From: an uncultured Chloroflexaceae bacterium
Lineage (GTDB): Bacteria > Chloroflexota > Chloroflexia > Chloroflexales > Chloroflexaceae
Length of the DNA: 7,937 nucleotides
Direction of reading: 5' to 3'
Assembly: GCA_937141995.1 (NCBI GenBank)
Contig: CAKZQX010000882.1
Location: 1 to 7,937 of the forward strand
Within the stretch, counting starts at the first letter, position 1, and each line of letters begins with the position of its first letter. Under the pieces are notes generated by a model. It did not search any database and was not told where the DNA came from. It worked only from the letters and a program-made list of their open reading frames with translations. Of the stretch, positions 1 through 6,457 are shown piece by piece. A program made the translations under genes and the position numbers.

Positions 1-15
1 GTCTGGCAATGTTAC

Positions 16-261
16 ATGGAAGGCGCGCCGGTTGCATGCAGCGAGCCGATTATTACCGGACTCATCTTCCTCCTGCTGATCCCGGCACTCGGTTGGAAAA
101 GTCTGCCCGGATTTCTCGTTGCGATGGCCCTGCTCATCCCCCCGGCGGCCTTTTACTTTATGCTGGCTCCCTCCTGGGCGGCGCTGATTCTCCTGCTGCT
201 CCCACCGCTGGCCTATCTGCTTCTCGATCGCTGGTTGCCTCAGGTATTGGCTGCCGGATAA
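16..261 (+). CDS. Small hydrophobic membrane protein, unknown function (possibly 5'-partial)
   Basis: This short ORF of 81 codons is rich in Leu, Ala and Pro. It shows about three hydrophobic stretches, roughly residues 12-27, 32-50 and 54-72, which suggests a small integral membrane protein. The stop is TAA at 259-261. No Shine-Dalgarno sequence is visible before the ATG at 16, and the frame stays open to the left edge of the window (V-W-Q-C-Y before the Met). The real start may therefore lie outside and this may be only the C-terminal part of a larger protein. I do not recognise the family. The rpsB promoter begins about 30 nt after the stop, so this gene probably belongs to a separate upstream transcription unit. 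Confidence 0.5.
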   Translation: MEGAPVACSEPIITGLIFLLLIPALGWKSLPGFLVAMALLIPPAAFYFMLAPSWAALILLLLPPLAYLLLDRWLPQVLAAG

Positions 262-291
262 GCGCGGGGATGTGATAGCAATGCGCAAAAT

Positions 292-320
292 TTGCCCGCC
301 ACACTGTTGTGTGCTATACT
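292..320 (+). promoter_or_regulatory. Candidate promoter of the rpsB operon, sigma-70 type with extended -10
   Basis: A TTGCCC -35 element (292-297; 4 of 6 consensus bases) is separated by exactly 17 nt from a TATACT -10 element (315-320; 5 of 6). A TGC extended -10 precedes the -10 directly. The predicted transcription start is near 327. The spacer contains an inverted repeat, CACAC-TGTT-GTGTG (300-313), and an 11-nt odd palindrome (285-295) overlaps the -35. Either could be a protein-binding site, but that is inference. The position, just upstream of a structured leader and rpsB, fits the main promoter of the translation gene cluster. Confidence 0.7.
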
Positions 321-330
321 ATTCGTCGGC

Positions 331-419
331 GTGTATTCCCCGCCAAATACACACATCCCCTGATTGTACCGCGTCCTGCCGATGCCGGTCATCGGTGCGT
401 GTACAGCGCGATGGGGGTG
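331..419 (+). promoter_or_regulatory. Structured 5' leader RNA of rpsB, candidate S2 autoregulatory element
   Basis: The untranslated region between the predicted start near 327 and rpsB can fold extensively. Hairpin one pairs 331-337 (GTGTATT) with 346-352 (AATACAC). Directly after it, 354-360 pairs with 413-419 (7 bp, one G-U) and encloses a long arm. In that arm 365-369 pairs with 401-405, then 370-373 with 396-399 after a one-base bulge at 400. A five-base bulge at 374-378 follows, and then a 6-bp stem 379-384/390-395 with a CCGGT loop. Nested helices broken by bulges resemble protein-binding ribosomal leaders. In gammaproteobacteria S2 is known to repress its own operon through an rpsB leader. 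That this leader does the same is inference, and no match to a known RNA family was tested. Confidence 0.5.
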
Positions 420-464
420 GAGGAGCAATCAATTTGCTAGGAGAAAAAGGAGTTATTGAGACGT

Positions 465-1220
465 ATGACTCAGGCTGTACCAAGAGCACCACGGATAGTT
501 TCCGTTAAAGCCCTCCTGGAGGCAGGCTCGCACTTTGGGCACCAGACGAAGCGCTGGAACCCTAAGATGCGCCCGTTTATCTTCACGGCCCGGAATGGTA
601 TTCATATTATCGATCTGCAGAAGACCATCTCCGGCCTCACCAACGCCTATAATTTTGTGGCCGATACGGTTGCCGGCGGTCAAAAGATCCTCTTCGTCGG
701 AACGAAAAAACAGGCGCAGGAAGCGGTTGAGGAAGAAGCATCACGCGCGAATCAACTCTACATTACCCAGCGCTGGTTAGGTGGCACGTTAACCAACTTT
801 GTCACTATTCGGCGGCGGTTGCGCCATCTGGCCGATCTGGAAGCGCAACGTGACCGGGGCGATTTTGCGCGCCTGACCAAGGCGGAGGGTATGAAACTGG
901 AAGACCAGATTGGTAAGTTGAATCGGGTCTTCGGTGGGCTTAAAACCATGGATCGTCTGCCGGGTGCCCTGTTTGTGATCGATCCGCACAAAGAAGAACT
1001 GGCTGTGCGCGAGGCGCGCAAACTGGGCATACCGGTTGTGGCAATGGTCGATACAAACTGCGATCCGGATCTGATCGACTATATTATTCCCTGCAATGAT
1101 GATGCCATTCGAGGTATCCGGTTGATGACCGGAAAAATTGCCGATGCGGCGATTGAGGGTGTCAACCGGCGCGAAGCGGCGCATGAAGATTATGCCGGGT
1201 CCGGTAACGGTCAGGGATAG
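465..1220 (+). CDS. rpsB: 30S ribosomal protein S2
   Basis: Encodes S2 (251 aa), a late-assembling protein of the 30S subunit at the head-body junction. The family hallmark [19 protein letters not shown] is at residues 17-35. The conserved C-terminal core around [23 protein letters not shown] is intact, and the length is normal for bacterial S2. I chose ATG at 465: AAGGAG at 447-452 lies 12 nt upstream, somewhat long, whereas the in-frame TTG at 456 would be only 3 nt from it. It is the first gene of the rpsB-tsf-pyrH-frr-uppS-cdsA cluster, a gene order common in bacteria. It follows a strong promoter and a folded leader, which suggests feedback control at the mRNA level. The short tail after the core ([11 protein letters not shown]) is typical variable sequence. 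Confidence 0.97.
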   Translation: MTQAVPRAPRIVSVKALLEAGSHFGHQTKRWNPKMRPFIFTARNGIHIIDLQKTISGLTNAYNFVADTVAGGQKILFVGTKKQAQEAVEEEASRANQLYITQRWLGGTLTNFVTIRRRLRHLADLEAQRDRGDFARLTKAEGMKLEDQIGKLNRVFGGLKTMDRLPGALFVIDPHKEELAVREARKLGIPVVAMVDTNCDPDLIDYIIPCNDDAIRGIRLMTGKIADAAIEGVNRREAAHEDYAGSGNGQG

Positions 1221-1244
1221 TCGCAGCAGGCAGAAACGTGGATG

Positions 1245-1270
1245 CAACGGCGGCCACACGGTCGCCGTTG
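1245..1270 (+). other. GC-rich hairpin in the rpsB-tsf spacer, attenuator or processing site
   Basis: CAACGGCG (1245-1252) pairs perfectly with CGCCGTTG (1263-1270). A G-U pair and two G-C pairs extend the stem to 11 bp with an ACAC loop (1256-1259). It starts 24 nt after the rpsB stop. No U-run follows (TGTACGGATG), so it is not a standard intrinsic terminator. It could be a partial attenuator that sets the S2 to EF-Ts ratio, an mRNA processing site, or a 3'-end stabiliser. The fold is visible; the role is inference. Confidence 0.55.
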
Positions 1271-1287
1271 TGTACGGATGTCTAAAG

Positions 1288-1303
1288 ACAGGTGTACACC
1301 TGT
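1288..1303. promoter_or_regulatory. Perfect 16-bp palindrome upstream of tsf, possible operator
   Basis: ACAGGTGTACACCTGT is a perfect 16-bp palindrome with no spacer. Further A-T matches occur just outside one mismatched pair. It lies 102-117 nt before the tsf start and about 40 nt upstream of the candidate tsf -35 element. A zero-spacer palindrome is a poor RNA hairpin but a good dimer-binding DNA site, so a regulator site is the more likely reading. No regulator can be named. Confidence 0.4.
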
Positions 1304-1342
1304 GTTAATACGGTGTGAGTGCGCTGGCGTATCTTGATGCGA

Positions 1343-1370
1343 TTGCGGTGTGCTTGTGAAATGCTATATA
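1343..1370 (+). promoter_or_regulatory. Candidate internal promoter before tsf
   Basis: A weak TTGCGG -35 (1343-1348) lies 16 nt upstream of TATATA (1365-1370), which has a TGC extended -10 like the rpsB promoter. Transcription would begin near 1377 and give a 5' leader of about 28 nt. EF-Ts and the downstream genes could then be expressed independently of rpsB. Both hexamers deviate from consensus, so this call rests on the extended -10 and the spacing. Confidence 0.4.
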
Positions 1371-1404
1371 TGCAGCAGATTTTAGTGATGATAGGAGTGC
1401 AATA

Positions 1405-1932
1405 GTGGCGGTGACAACCGGGATGGTCAAAGAACTGCGTGAACGTACCGGCGCAGGGATTAAGGAGTGTAAAGATACGCTCACACAGACTGATGGGGAT
1501 ATGGATCAGGCCATCGCAATCCTGCGTGAGAAGGGATTGGCGCGGGCGGATAAGAAGCAGAGCCGGGTAGCCAATGAGGGGCGCGTGGCGATCTATGAGC
1601 ATCCGGGCTCGAAGTTGGTAGCTATTGTCGAGGTAAACTGCGAAACTGACTTTGTTGCGCGTACCGATGACTTTATCAGCCTCTCGCGTGAACTGGCGCT
1701 CCATGTTGCGGCGGCCAACCCGCGTTATGTGACGGTTGATGAAGTACCGGCTGCCGAAATTGAGGAGAGTGGTACCGCTGCCGAGAAGTTTTATGAGGAG
1801 CATGTGCTGCTGGCTCAGCCCTTTGTGAAGAACCCATCGGTGACGATCCAGGAGAAGATTAAGGAAGGTATCGCCAAACTGGGCGAGAATATCGTTGTGC
1901 GCCGTTTTGCGCGCTTTGAAGTTGGAAGCTGA
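1405..1932 (+). CDS. tsf: Translation elongation factor Ts (short form)
   Basis: EF-Ts is the nucleotide exchange factor that releases GDP from EF-Tu in the cytoplasm. The N-terminal UBA-like domain, with the [17 protein letters not shown] signature (residues 10-26), is followed by the core motif NCETDFVAR (78-86), whose TDF residues contact EF-Tu in the family. The product has 175 aa, clearly shorter than the about 283 aa of Escherichia coli. It resembles the compact EF-Ts of Thermus and other deep lineages, with one core subdomain instead of two. The GTG start is supported by AGGAG at 1393-1397, 7 nt upstream. Only 13 nt separate its stop from pyrH, so the two are surely co-transcribed. Confidence 0.96.
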   Translation: MAVTTGMVKELRERTGAGIKECKDTLTQTDGDMDQAIAILREKGLARADKKQSRVANEGRVAIYEHPGSKLVAIVEVNCETDFVARTDDFISLSRELALHVAAANPRYVTVDEVPAAEIEESGTAAEKFYEEHVLLAQPFVKNPSVTIQEKIKEGIAKLGENIVVRRFARFEVGS

Positions 1933-1945
1933 CCGGTATACCACT

Positions 1946-2686
1946 ATGGACAAACCAAAGTACCAGCGAGTGCTGATCAAACTGAGCGGTGAATCATTGC
2001 ACAGCGGGGAGAGCGAATGCCTGGACCCGGAGATGCTGGACTTTCTGGCACGGGAGATTCGGCAGGTTGTCCAGCATGGCGTTGAGGTTGCCGTGGTTAT
2101 TGGTGGTGGTAATATCTGGCGCGGTCACGAAGCGATTGCCCGCGGGATGGATGCCGCGCAGTCTCACTACATGGGGATGTTGGCAACAATTATTAATGCA
2201 TTGGCGATGCAAGACTCGCTGGAGCGTTGCGGTATCCACACCCGGGCGATGACGGCAATCAAGATGGATGAAGTCGCCGAACCCTACATCCGCCGGCGGG
2301 CCACACGCCATCTCGAAAAGGGACGCGTGACCATCCTGGCGGCCGGGACGGGCAATCCGTACTTTACCACCGACTCGGCGGCGGCACTGCGCGCGGCGGA
2401 GATCCACGCAGAGGTCATCCTGATGGCAAAGAATGGCGTTGATGGGGTGTATACGGCTGATCCCCGGCGTGACCCCACGGCGACGCGCTTTGATCATCTG
2501 ACCTATATGGATGCCCTGAGCCGTGGGTTGACCGTGATGGATAGCACTGCGCTGACCTTCTGTATGGATAATAACCTCCCGATCATTGTGTTTAATGCGC
2601 AAGAATCAGGTATCATTGAGCGCATTGTTATGGGTGAGCAGGTCGGTACGCTGGTGAGCAATCGAGGAGGATATGATGGAAAATGA
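1946..2686 (+). CDS. pyrH: UMP kinase (uridylate kinase)
   Basis: Phosphorylates UMP to UDP with ATP in pyrimidine nucleotide synthesis; bacterial enzymes are hexamers of the amino acid kinase fold. Visible motifs are KLSGES near the N-terminus (residues 12-17), GGGNIWRG (53-60), the [15 protein letters not shown] helix (76-90), [20 protein letters not shown] (134-153) and the nucleotide-binding loop [12 protein letters not shown] (162-173). The length of 246 aa is normal. ATG at 1946 places the KLSGE motif at the usual distance from the N-terminus. The frame extends upstream into tsf, but those residues do not fit the family. No good Shine-Dalgarno sequence precedes the ATG, so translation may be coupled to tsf, whose stop is 13 nt upstream. 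The 3' end overlaps frr by 11 nt and carries its ribosome binding site. Confidence 0.96.
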   Translation: MDKPKYQRVLIKLSGESLHSGESECLDPEMLDFLAREIRQVVQHGVEVAVVIGGGNIWRGHEAIARGMDAAQSHYMGMLATIINALAMQDSLERCGIHTRAMTAIKMDEVAEPYIRRRATRHLEKGRVTILAAGTGNPYFTTDSAAALRAAEIHAEVILMAKNGVDGVYTADPRRDPTATRFDHLTYMDALSRGLTVMDSTALTFCMDNNLPIIVFNAQESGIIERIVMGEQVGTLVSNRGGYDGK

Positions 2687-3233
2687 TGTGCTGCATGAAG
2701 CCGAAAACCATATGAAAAAGGCGGTTGAGGCACTCAGGTATCAACTAAGCACAATTCGGACGGGACGGGCATCACCCGGGCTGGTAGAGCATCTCCCGGT
2801 TGAGGCGTACGAAACTACGATGCCGCTGAACCAGCTTGCGGGTGTGAATGTGCCCGAAGCGCGTCTGATTGTGATCCAGCCGTATGATGCCGGCACCTTA
2901 CGCTCGATTGAGAAGGCAATTCAACATTCGGATCTGGGGTTGAATCCCAATAATGATGGGCGGGTTATTCGCCTGAGCATACCCCCGCTGACTGAGGAGC
3001 GCCGCCGGGAACTGGTTAAACTGGTGCGTACGCGCGTTGAGGAGGTCAAGGTATCCCTGCGCAATCATCGGCGTGACGCGATTAACGATCTGCGCCAATT
3101 TGAGAGTGAGAAGCTGATCAGCGAAGATGATCTGCATCGTACTCAGGATAAGTTGCAGGAGTTGACCGACCGCTACAGCAAAGAATTGGATCGGGCAGGT
3201 GCGGAAAAAGAGGCCGAGGTGATGGAGGTCTGA
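2676..3233 (+). CDS. frr: Ribosome recycling factor
   Basis: RRF acts with EF-G to split post-termination ribosomes. The protein has 185 aa, the usual length. It shows the domain I helix with [15 protein letters not shown] (residues 26-40), the domain II segment with [21 protein letters not shown], and the hinge/helix region [20 protein letters not shown], followed by the C-terminal charged helix typical of the family. Two adjacent ATGs exist at 2673 and 2676. GAGGAGG at 2664-2670 lies 2 nt from the first and 5 nt from the second, so 2676 is preferred. The gene begins inside pyrH, a sign of translational coupling. A gap of 79 nt separates it from uppS. Confidence 0.96.
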   Translation: MENDVLHEAENHMKKAVEALRYQLSTIRTGRASPGLVEHLPVEAYETTMPLNQLAGVNVPEARLIVIQPYDAGTLRSIEKAIQHSDLGLNPNNDGRVIRLSIPPLTEERRRELVKLVRTRVEEVKVSLRNHRRDAINDLRQFESEKLISEDDLHRTQDKLQELTDRYSKELDRAGAEKEAEVMEV

Positions 3234-3312
3234 CGGACGCTGTCGGGAATACAGTTTCCGGGTTGTTTCGGCAAGAGCCTGTCAGACATAAATGACGACT
3301 GAGAGGACGGTA

Positions 3313-4032
3313 ATGACAGTGCAAGGCGCTTCCAGCGGTCAACGTATGCCACAACATGTTGCGATCATTATGGATGGGAATGGTCGCTGGGCGCGTCAGC
3401 GAGGGTTGCCGCGACTGGCCGGGCATCGCGCCGGTACTGAGAACATTCGGAGTATTGTCACCACCTGTGTCGATCTGCATGTACCCTGCCTCACGCTCTA
3501 TGCGTTTTCTACTGAGAATTGGAGCCGCCCCTCCCGCGAAGTACAGGGATTAATGGCAATTCTGAGTGATTTTATTGACCGTGAGACACGGTCGCTGCAT
3601 GAGCAGGGCGTGCATTTACGCCACCTGGGTAGTCTTGAGGGTATCAGCGAGTATCTCAAGCGCAAGGTGCAGTATGCGGTTGATCTGACACGCGACAATA
3701 CCCGGCTCACGCTGGCAATTGCGTTTAACTATGGCGGGCGGATGGATATTGTGAATGCTGTGCAGACCCTGGTAGCCCAAGGGTTGCCCCCCGATGCGAT
3801 TACTGAGCAGGCAATTTCAGCCAATCTCGCTACTGGCGGTCTCCCTGATCCGGATCTGGTGATCCGTACCAGCGGCGAGTGGCGTCTGTCGAACTTCTTG
3901 ATCTGGCAGGCCGCCTACAGCGAGTATTGGTCAACCCCCGTGCTCTGGCCGGATTTTCGCCCCGAACATTTCCGCCAGGCGATTGATGAATATGCAAGGC
4001 GCGAACGCCGGTTTGGCGGGCTCGGTGAGTAG
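3313..4032 (+). CDS. uppS: Isoprenyl transferase / (di-trans,poly-cis)-undecaprenyl diphosphate synthase
   Basis: A cis-prenyltransferase that adds isopentenyl diphosphate units to farnesyl diphosphate to make the C55 lipid carrier for peptidoglycan and other cell-wall glycans. The protein has 239 aa. The catalytic motif HVAIIMDGNGRWARQRG is at residues 15-31, with catalytic Asp21. LTLYAFSTENWSRP (60-73), IAFNYGGRMDIV (136-147) and the diphosphate-binding segment DLVIRTSGEWRLSNFLIWQ (181-199) are all intact. ATG at 3313 is chosen because GAGAGG at 3301-3306 lies 6 nt upstream; the in-frame ATG at 3292 has no ribosome binding site. Its product chain length cannot be read from sequence. The end overlaps the likely start of cdsA by 8 nt. 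Confidence 0.95.
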   Translation: MTVQGASSGQRMPQHVAIIMDGNGRWARQRGLPRLAGHRAGTENIRSIVTTCVDLHVPCLTLYAFSTENWSRPSREVQGLMAILSDFIDRETRSLHEQGVHLRHLGSLEGISEYLKRKVQYAVDLTRDNTRLTLAIAFNYGGRMDIVNAVQTLVAQGLPPDAITEQAISANLATGGLPDPDLVIRTSGEWRLSNFLIWQAAYSEYWSTPVLWPDFRPEHFRQAIDEYARRERRFGGLGE

Positions 4033-4897
4033 CAGCAGTTCTCTGGTCAAACGAGTTAGTAGCGCGCTGGTTCTCCTGGTTCTGATTGTGGGGATTGTCT
4101 ACTGGGGAGTCTGGCCGGTTGTTTTGCTGACCGTCGGCGTTATCGTGGTTGCTCTGCTGGAGTATTCCAATGCGCTGCGGCAGGCCGGGTTTCATCCGCG
4201 CCCGATTGTCGGGGTTGCGTCAGGGTTGCTGCTGTGCGGCGCGGCGGTGGGACGGCCCTATGTCTCATTTGACATAACCGGCATGGCGCTGGCATCAAGT
4301 GTGTTGCTGGCATTAATTGCCGAGTTACCCCGGCATGATCGGCAGGGCAGTCTGCCCGGGTGGGCCTTGACGTTTGCCGGTGCCTGCTATATCAGTTGGC
4401 TTTTAAGTCACTATATTCTCCTTCGCGCTCTTGATATGCCTTCACTTCGTGCCGGTTGGCTGGTCGATCTTCAGATCCCGCCGGGGGCCGCCTGGGTCTA
4501 CACCGTGTTGGCGATCACCTGGTTCCAGGATGCGGCGGCCCTGCTGGTGGGGCGAACCTGGGGGCAACACCGGATGGCACCCTACCTCAGTCCCAAGAAG
4601 AGTTGGGAAGGGGCGGCCGGTGGGTTTGGTGCTTCGGTGCTGGCGGCACTGCTGGCGGTGCCCCTGCTGGGTTTGCCTATCGGGTATGCCGGCGCAACAT
4701 TGCTGGGGATTGTCGGCGGGATTGCCGGTCCCGTGGGTGATCTGGCGGAGTCATTTATTAAGCGCCAGATCGGCGTAAAGGATGCCAGTAATATTATCCC
4801 CGGGCATGGCGGTGTGCTTGACCGTGCCGACAGTATGCTGTTTACCGCGCCCGTCCTCTACTACCTGGTCGTATTGTTGACAGCCCCTTTGCAATAA
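4025..4897 (+). CDS. cdsA: Phosphatidate cytidylyltransferase (CDP-diacylglycerol synthase)
   Basis: An integral membrane enzyme that converts phosphatidic acid and CTP to CDP-diacylglycerol, the precursor of all phospholipids. Counted from GTG at 4025 the protein has 290 aa with many hydrophobic segments. The C-terminal family signature is at residues 243-269 (S-F-I-K-R then K-D-A-S and H-G-G-V-L-D-R-A-D). It is a close match, with Ala at a position usually hydrophobic or Thr. The start is uncertain. GTG 4025 gives a short basic N-terminus before the first helix, as is usual, with a weak GGCGGG ahead of it. ATG at 3986 or 3992 would add 11-13 residues and overlap uppS further. It is the last gene before a strong terminator. 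Confidence 0.93.
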   Translation: MSSSSSLVKRVSSALVLLVLIVGIVYWGVWPVVLLTVGVIVVALLEYSNALRQAGFHPRPIVGVASGLLLCGAAVGRPYVSFDITGMALASSVLLALIAELPRHDRQGSLPGWALTFAGACYISWLLSHYILLRALDMPSLRAGWLVDLQIPPGAAWVYTVLAITWFQDAAALLVGRTWGQHRMAPYLSPKKSWEGAAGGFGASVLAALLAVPLLGLPIGYAGATLLGIVGGIAGPVGDLAESFIKRQIGVKDASNIIPGHGGVLDRADSMLFTAPVLYYLVVLLTAPLQ

Positions 4898-4921
4898 GGT
4901 ACACTACCAATCGTATGAATG

Positions 4922-4953
4922 AAGGCGGGTGCGAACGCCCGCCTTTCTTTTAT
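4922..4953 (+). terminator. Intrinsic terminator of the rpsB-cdsA operon
   Basis: AAGGCGGG (4922-4929) pairs perfectly with CCCGCCTT (4938-4945) around an 8-nt loop. TTTCTTTTATATTT follows directly. The stem is GC-rich and begins 25 nt after the cdsA stop, so this is a textbook factor-independent terminator. It separates the cluster from rseP. Confidence 0.9.
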
Positions 4954-5060
4954 ATTTAGTGATCATTTGACGATCGTGGAACAGTTGAATGACCTGGAAT
5001 ATACCGGCGGGTTTCAAGGTTATTCGCGCTAACCAGATCAATACGTTGGAGTGATCCTCT
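4954..5060 (+). promoter_or_regulatory. Upstream region of rseP, presumably holding its promoter
   Basis: Because a strong terminator precedes it, rseP needs its own promoter here. A TATACC -10-like element (5000-5005) has only a poor -35 (TGGAAC at 4977-4982, 17-nt spacing). A TTGACG at 4967-4972 has no good -10 at the right distance. No clear promoter can be assigned. GGAG at 5048-5051 is the ribosome binding site of rseP, 9 nt from its ATG. Confidence 0.3.
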
Positions 5061-6188
5061 ATGGAACAAACGCTGATTACAATTGTTGCCTTTATCCTCA
5101 TGCTAGGTGTGCTGGTATTCGTCCACGAGTTGGGGCATTTTGTGGTCGCACGCTGGATGGGCATCCGGGTGGAGGAGTTTGGGATTGGGTATCCCCCCCG
5201 CGCAGTTACGTTGTTTGAGCGCGATGGGGTCAAATATACGTTGAACTGGCTGCCGCTTGGCGGCTTTGTGCGTTTTGGCGGAGAAGATAATTCGCTGTAT
5301 GGAACGGGGAGTTTATCGGCGGCGTCGCCCTGGCGCAAGATACCGGTGATGCTGGCCGGGCCGCTCATGAATTTCTTCCTGGCTGTCGTGATCTTTGTGT
5401 TGCTGTTTGCTACGGTTGGGGTGCCCACACCAACCGGGAACCAGTATATCAGTAATGTGATCGAAGGTACTCCCGCTGCTGTCGCCGGGTTGCAGGCCGA
5501 CGATGTTCTGATTAGCCTGAATGGGCAATCGGTGTATCAGGAAGGTGCGGTTGACGCGGAAGATCCTATCCGCCGTATCGCCGAGACGAACCGGGGCGAG
5601 GCGATCCCGGCAGTGGTCGAACGTGATGGTGAGCGGATCGAGTTGATGGTGACGCCCGGCCCATGGGAAACTGAAGACGGACAGCAGTTTGATTCCGGTC
5701 TGGGTATTCAGTATGGCCCGCAACTGGAAGATGTCTCCGTTAGCCCCCCAGAAGCGCTGGTCGTTGGTGTGACGTACACCGGTGATATATTGGGGCGCAT
5801 GCTGGGGGCGCTTTCTTCTCTGGTTGGTGGGCTGCTTGGCCTGACTGATTCGCCGGCGGCGGCGGGTGGTGTGGCCGGTCCGGTGGGGATTGCGCGGGCG
5901 ACCGGTGAGGTGATTGATCAGGGCGGTCTGCTGGCATTCTGGCGCTGGATGGCAGTGCTGAGTCTGATGCTGTTTGTCATGAATCTTCTGCCTATTCCCG
6001 CGCTGGACGGGAGCCACATTATGTTCTCACTGGTCGAGTGGGTGCGCGGTGGTAAGAAGATCCCGCCCGAAAAGGAAGCTCTGGTCCACGCCATCGGGTT
6101 TGCCGCACTGATGGGTCTGATGCTGCTGGTCACGGTAAACGATGTGATTAATGCCATCCAGGGTAACTCGGTGCTGGGAGGCGGTTAA
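5061..6188 (+). CDS. rseP: RseP/RasP-type site-2 membrane metalloprotease (M50)
   Basis: A zinc protease that cuts transmembrane proteins within the bilayer, typically anti-sigma factors or leftover signal peptides. The 375-aa protein has the HELGH zinc site at residues 22-26 in the first membrane helix. The LGGFVRFGGE segment follows at 66-75, then a second helix around 95-118, one PDZ domain (about 127-200, with GTPAAVAGLQADDVL), and the C-terminal NLLPIPALDG motif (308-317), in which Asp316 should be the third zinc ligand. Family members usually have DGG; here it is DGS. One PDZ is typical outside proteobacteria, whereas Escherichia coli RseP has two. No anti-sigma gene is adjacent, so the substrate is unknown. 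Its end carries GGGAGG at 6176-6181, the ribosome binding site of the next gene. Confidence 0.95.
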   Translation: MEQTLITIVAFILMLGVLVFVHELGHFVVARWMGIRVEEFGIGYPPRAVTLFERDGVKYTLNWLPLGGFVRFGGEDNSLYGTGSLSAASPWRKIPVMLAGPLMNFFLAVVIFVLLFATVGVPTPTGNQYISNVIEGTPAAVAGLQADDVLISLNGQSVYQEGAVDAEDPIRRIAETNRGEAIPAVVERDGERIELMVTPGPWETEDGQQFDSGLGIQYGPQLEDVSVSPPEALVVGVTYTGDILGRMLGALSSLVGGLLGLTDSPAAAGGVAGPVGIARATGEVIDQGGLLAFWRWMAVLSLMLFVMNLLPIPALDGSHIMFSLVEWVRGGKKIPPEKEALVHAIGFAALMGLMLLVTVNDVINAIQGNSVLGGG

Positions 6189-6190
6189 TA

Positions 6191-6430
6191 ATGCCGATTA
6201 TTCGCGCCAGTGAAGTGGCTGAGTATGTCTACTGTGCGCGGGCCTGGTGGTTGCGGCGCGTGGCTGGTTTGGAACCGACCGGCCGGCCGCGCCGCGACCG
6301 GGGTGTGGTGGCGCATGCCCGGCATGGTCGTGCGGTTCAGGCCAGTGGTACGCTGCTGGCGCTGGGTGGGCTGCTGCTGCTGCTGGCCCTGTTGCTCCTT
6401 GCTGGTGCGTTGCGGCAGGCGGGAAGTTAG
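6191..6430 (+). CDS. N-terminal part of a Cas4/RecB-like nuclease with one membrane helix (split by TAG)
   Basis: This 79-aa ORF begins 2 nt after rseP with a good GGGAGG 9 nt upstream. Residues 4-22 (RASEVAEYVYCARAWWLRR) match the N-terminal region of Cas4 and related PD-(D/E)XK nucleases, in which one Cys (here Cys15) is the first 4Fe-4S ligand. G-x-x-x-H follows (Gly38, His42), the usual first nuclease motif. A single strongly hydrophobic helix (about 53-74, partly encoded by five CTG codons) ends the ORF. The stop TAG at 6428-6430 is followed in the same frame by nine sense codons and then the next ORF, which holds the rest of the nuclease. On its own this peptide has no catalytic core. 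It is either half of a two-subunit enzyme, the product of termination at a readthrough codon, or a fragment of a broken gene. Confidence 0.75.
   Translation: MPIIRASEVAEYVYCARAWWLRRVAGLEPTGRPRRDRGVVAHARHGRAVQASGTLLALGGLLLLLALLLLAGALRQAGS
6428..6430 (+). other. In-frame amber codon splitting the Cas4-like reading frame
   Basis: Reading 6191-6979 in one frame gives 262 codons before the final TAG, with this TAG as the only interruption. The nine codons between it and the ATG at 6458 (F-R-P-A-S-N-V-S-P) form a hydrophilic, Pro-containing turn between two membrane helices, as expected for a continuous hairpin protein. The upstream ORF has a strong ribosome binding site, but none is seen before ATG 6458. 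This argues for a recent nonsense mutation, readthrough or a sequence error rather than for two established genes. Confidence 0.7.
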
Positions 6431-6457
6431 TTCCGGCCTGCCAGTAATGTTTCCCCG

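Noticed and set aside
456..464. TTG at 456 as the start of rpsB
   Set aside because: AAGGAG ends only 3 nt upstream, too close; ATG at 465 is the better start.
1282..1980. A 232-codon minus-strand frame opposite tsf
   Set aside because: It lies over a certain EF-Ts gene and shows no recognisable domain.
1994..2602. A 202-codon minus-strand frame opposite pyrH
   Set aside because: It lies over the conserved UMP kinase gene; the sequence is unlike a folded protein.
6371..6385. Five CTG triplets as a phase-variable repeat
   Set aside because: They encode Leu within a membrane helix and keep the frame; five triplets are too few to argue for slippage, and the interruption downstream is a stop codon, not a frameshift.
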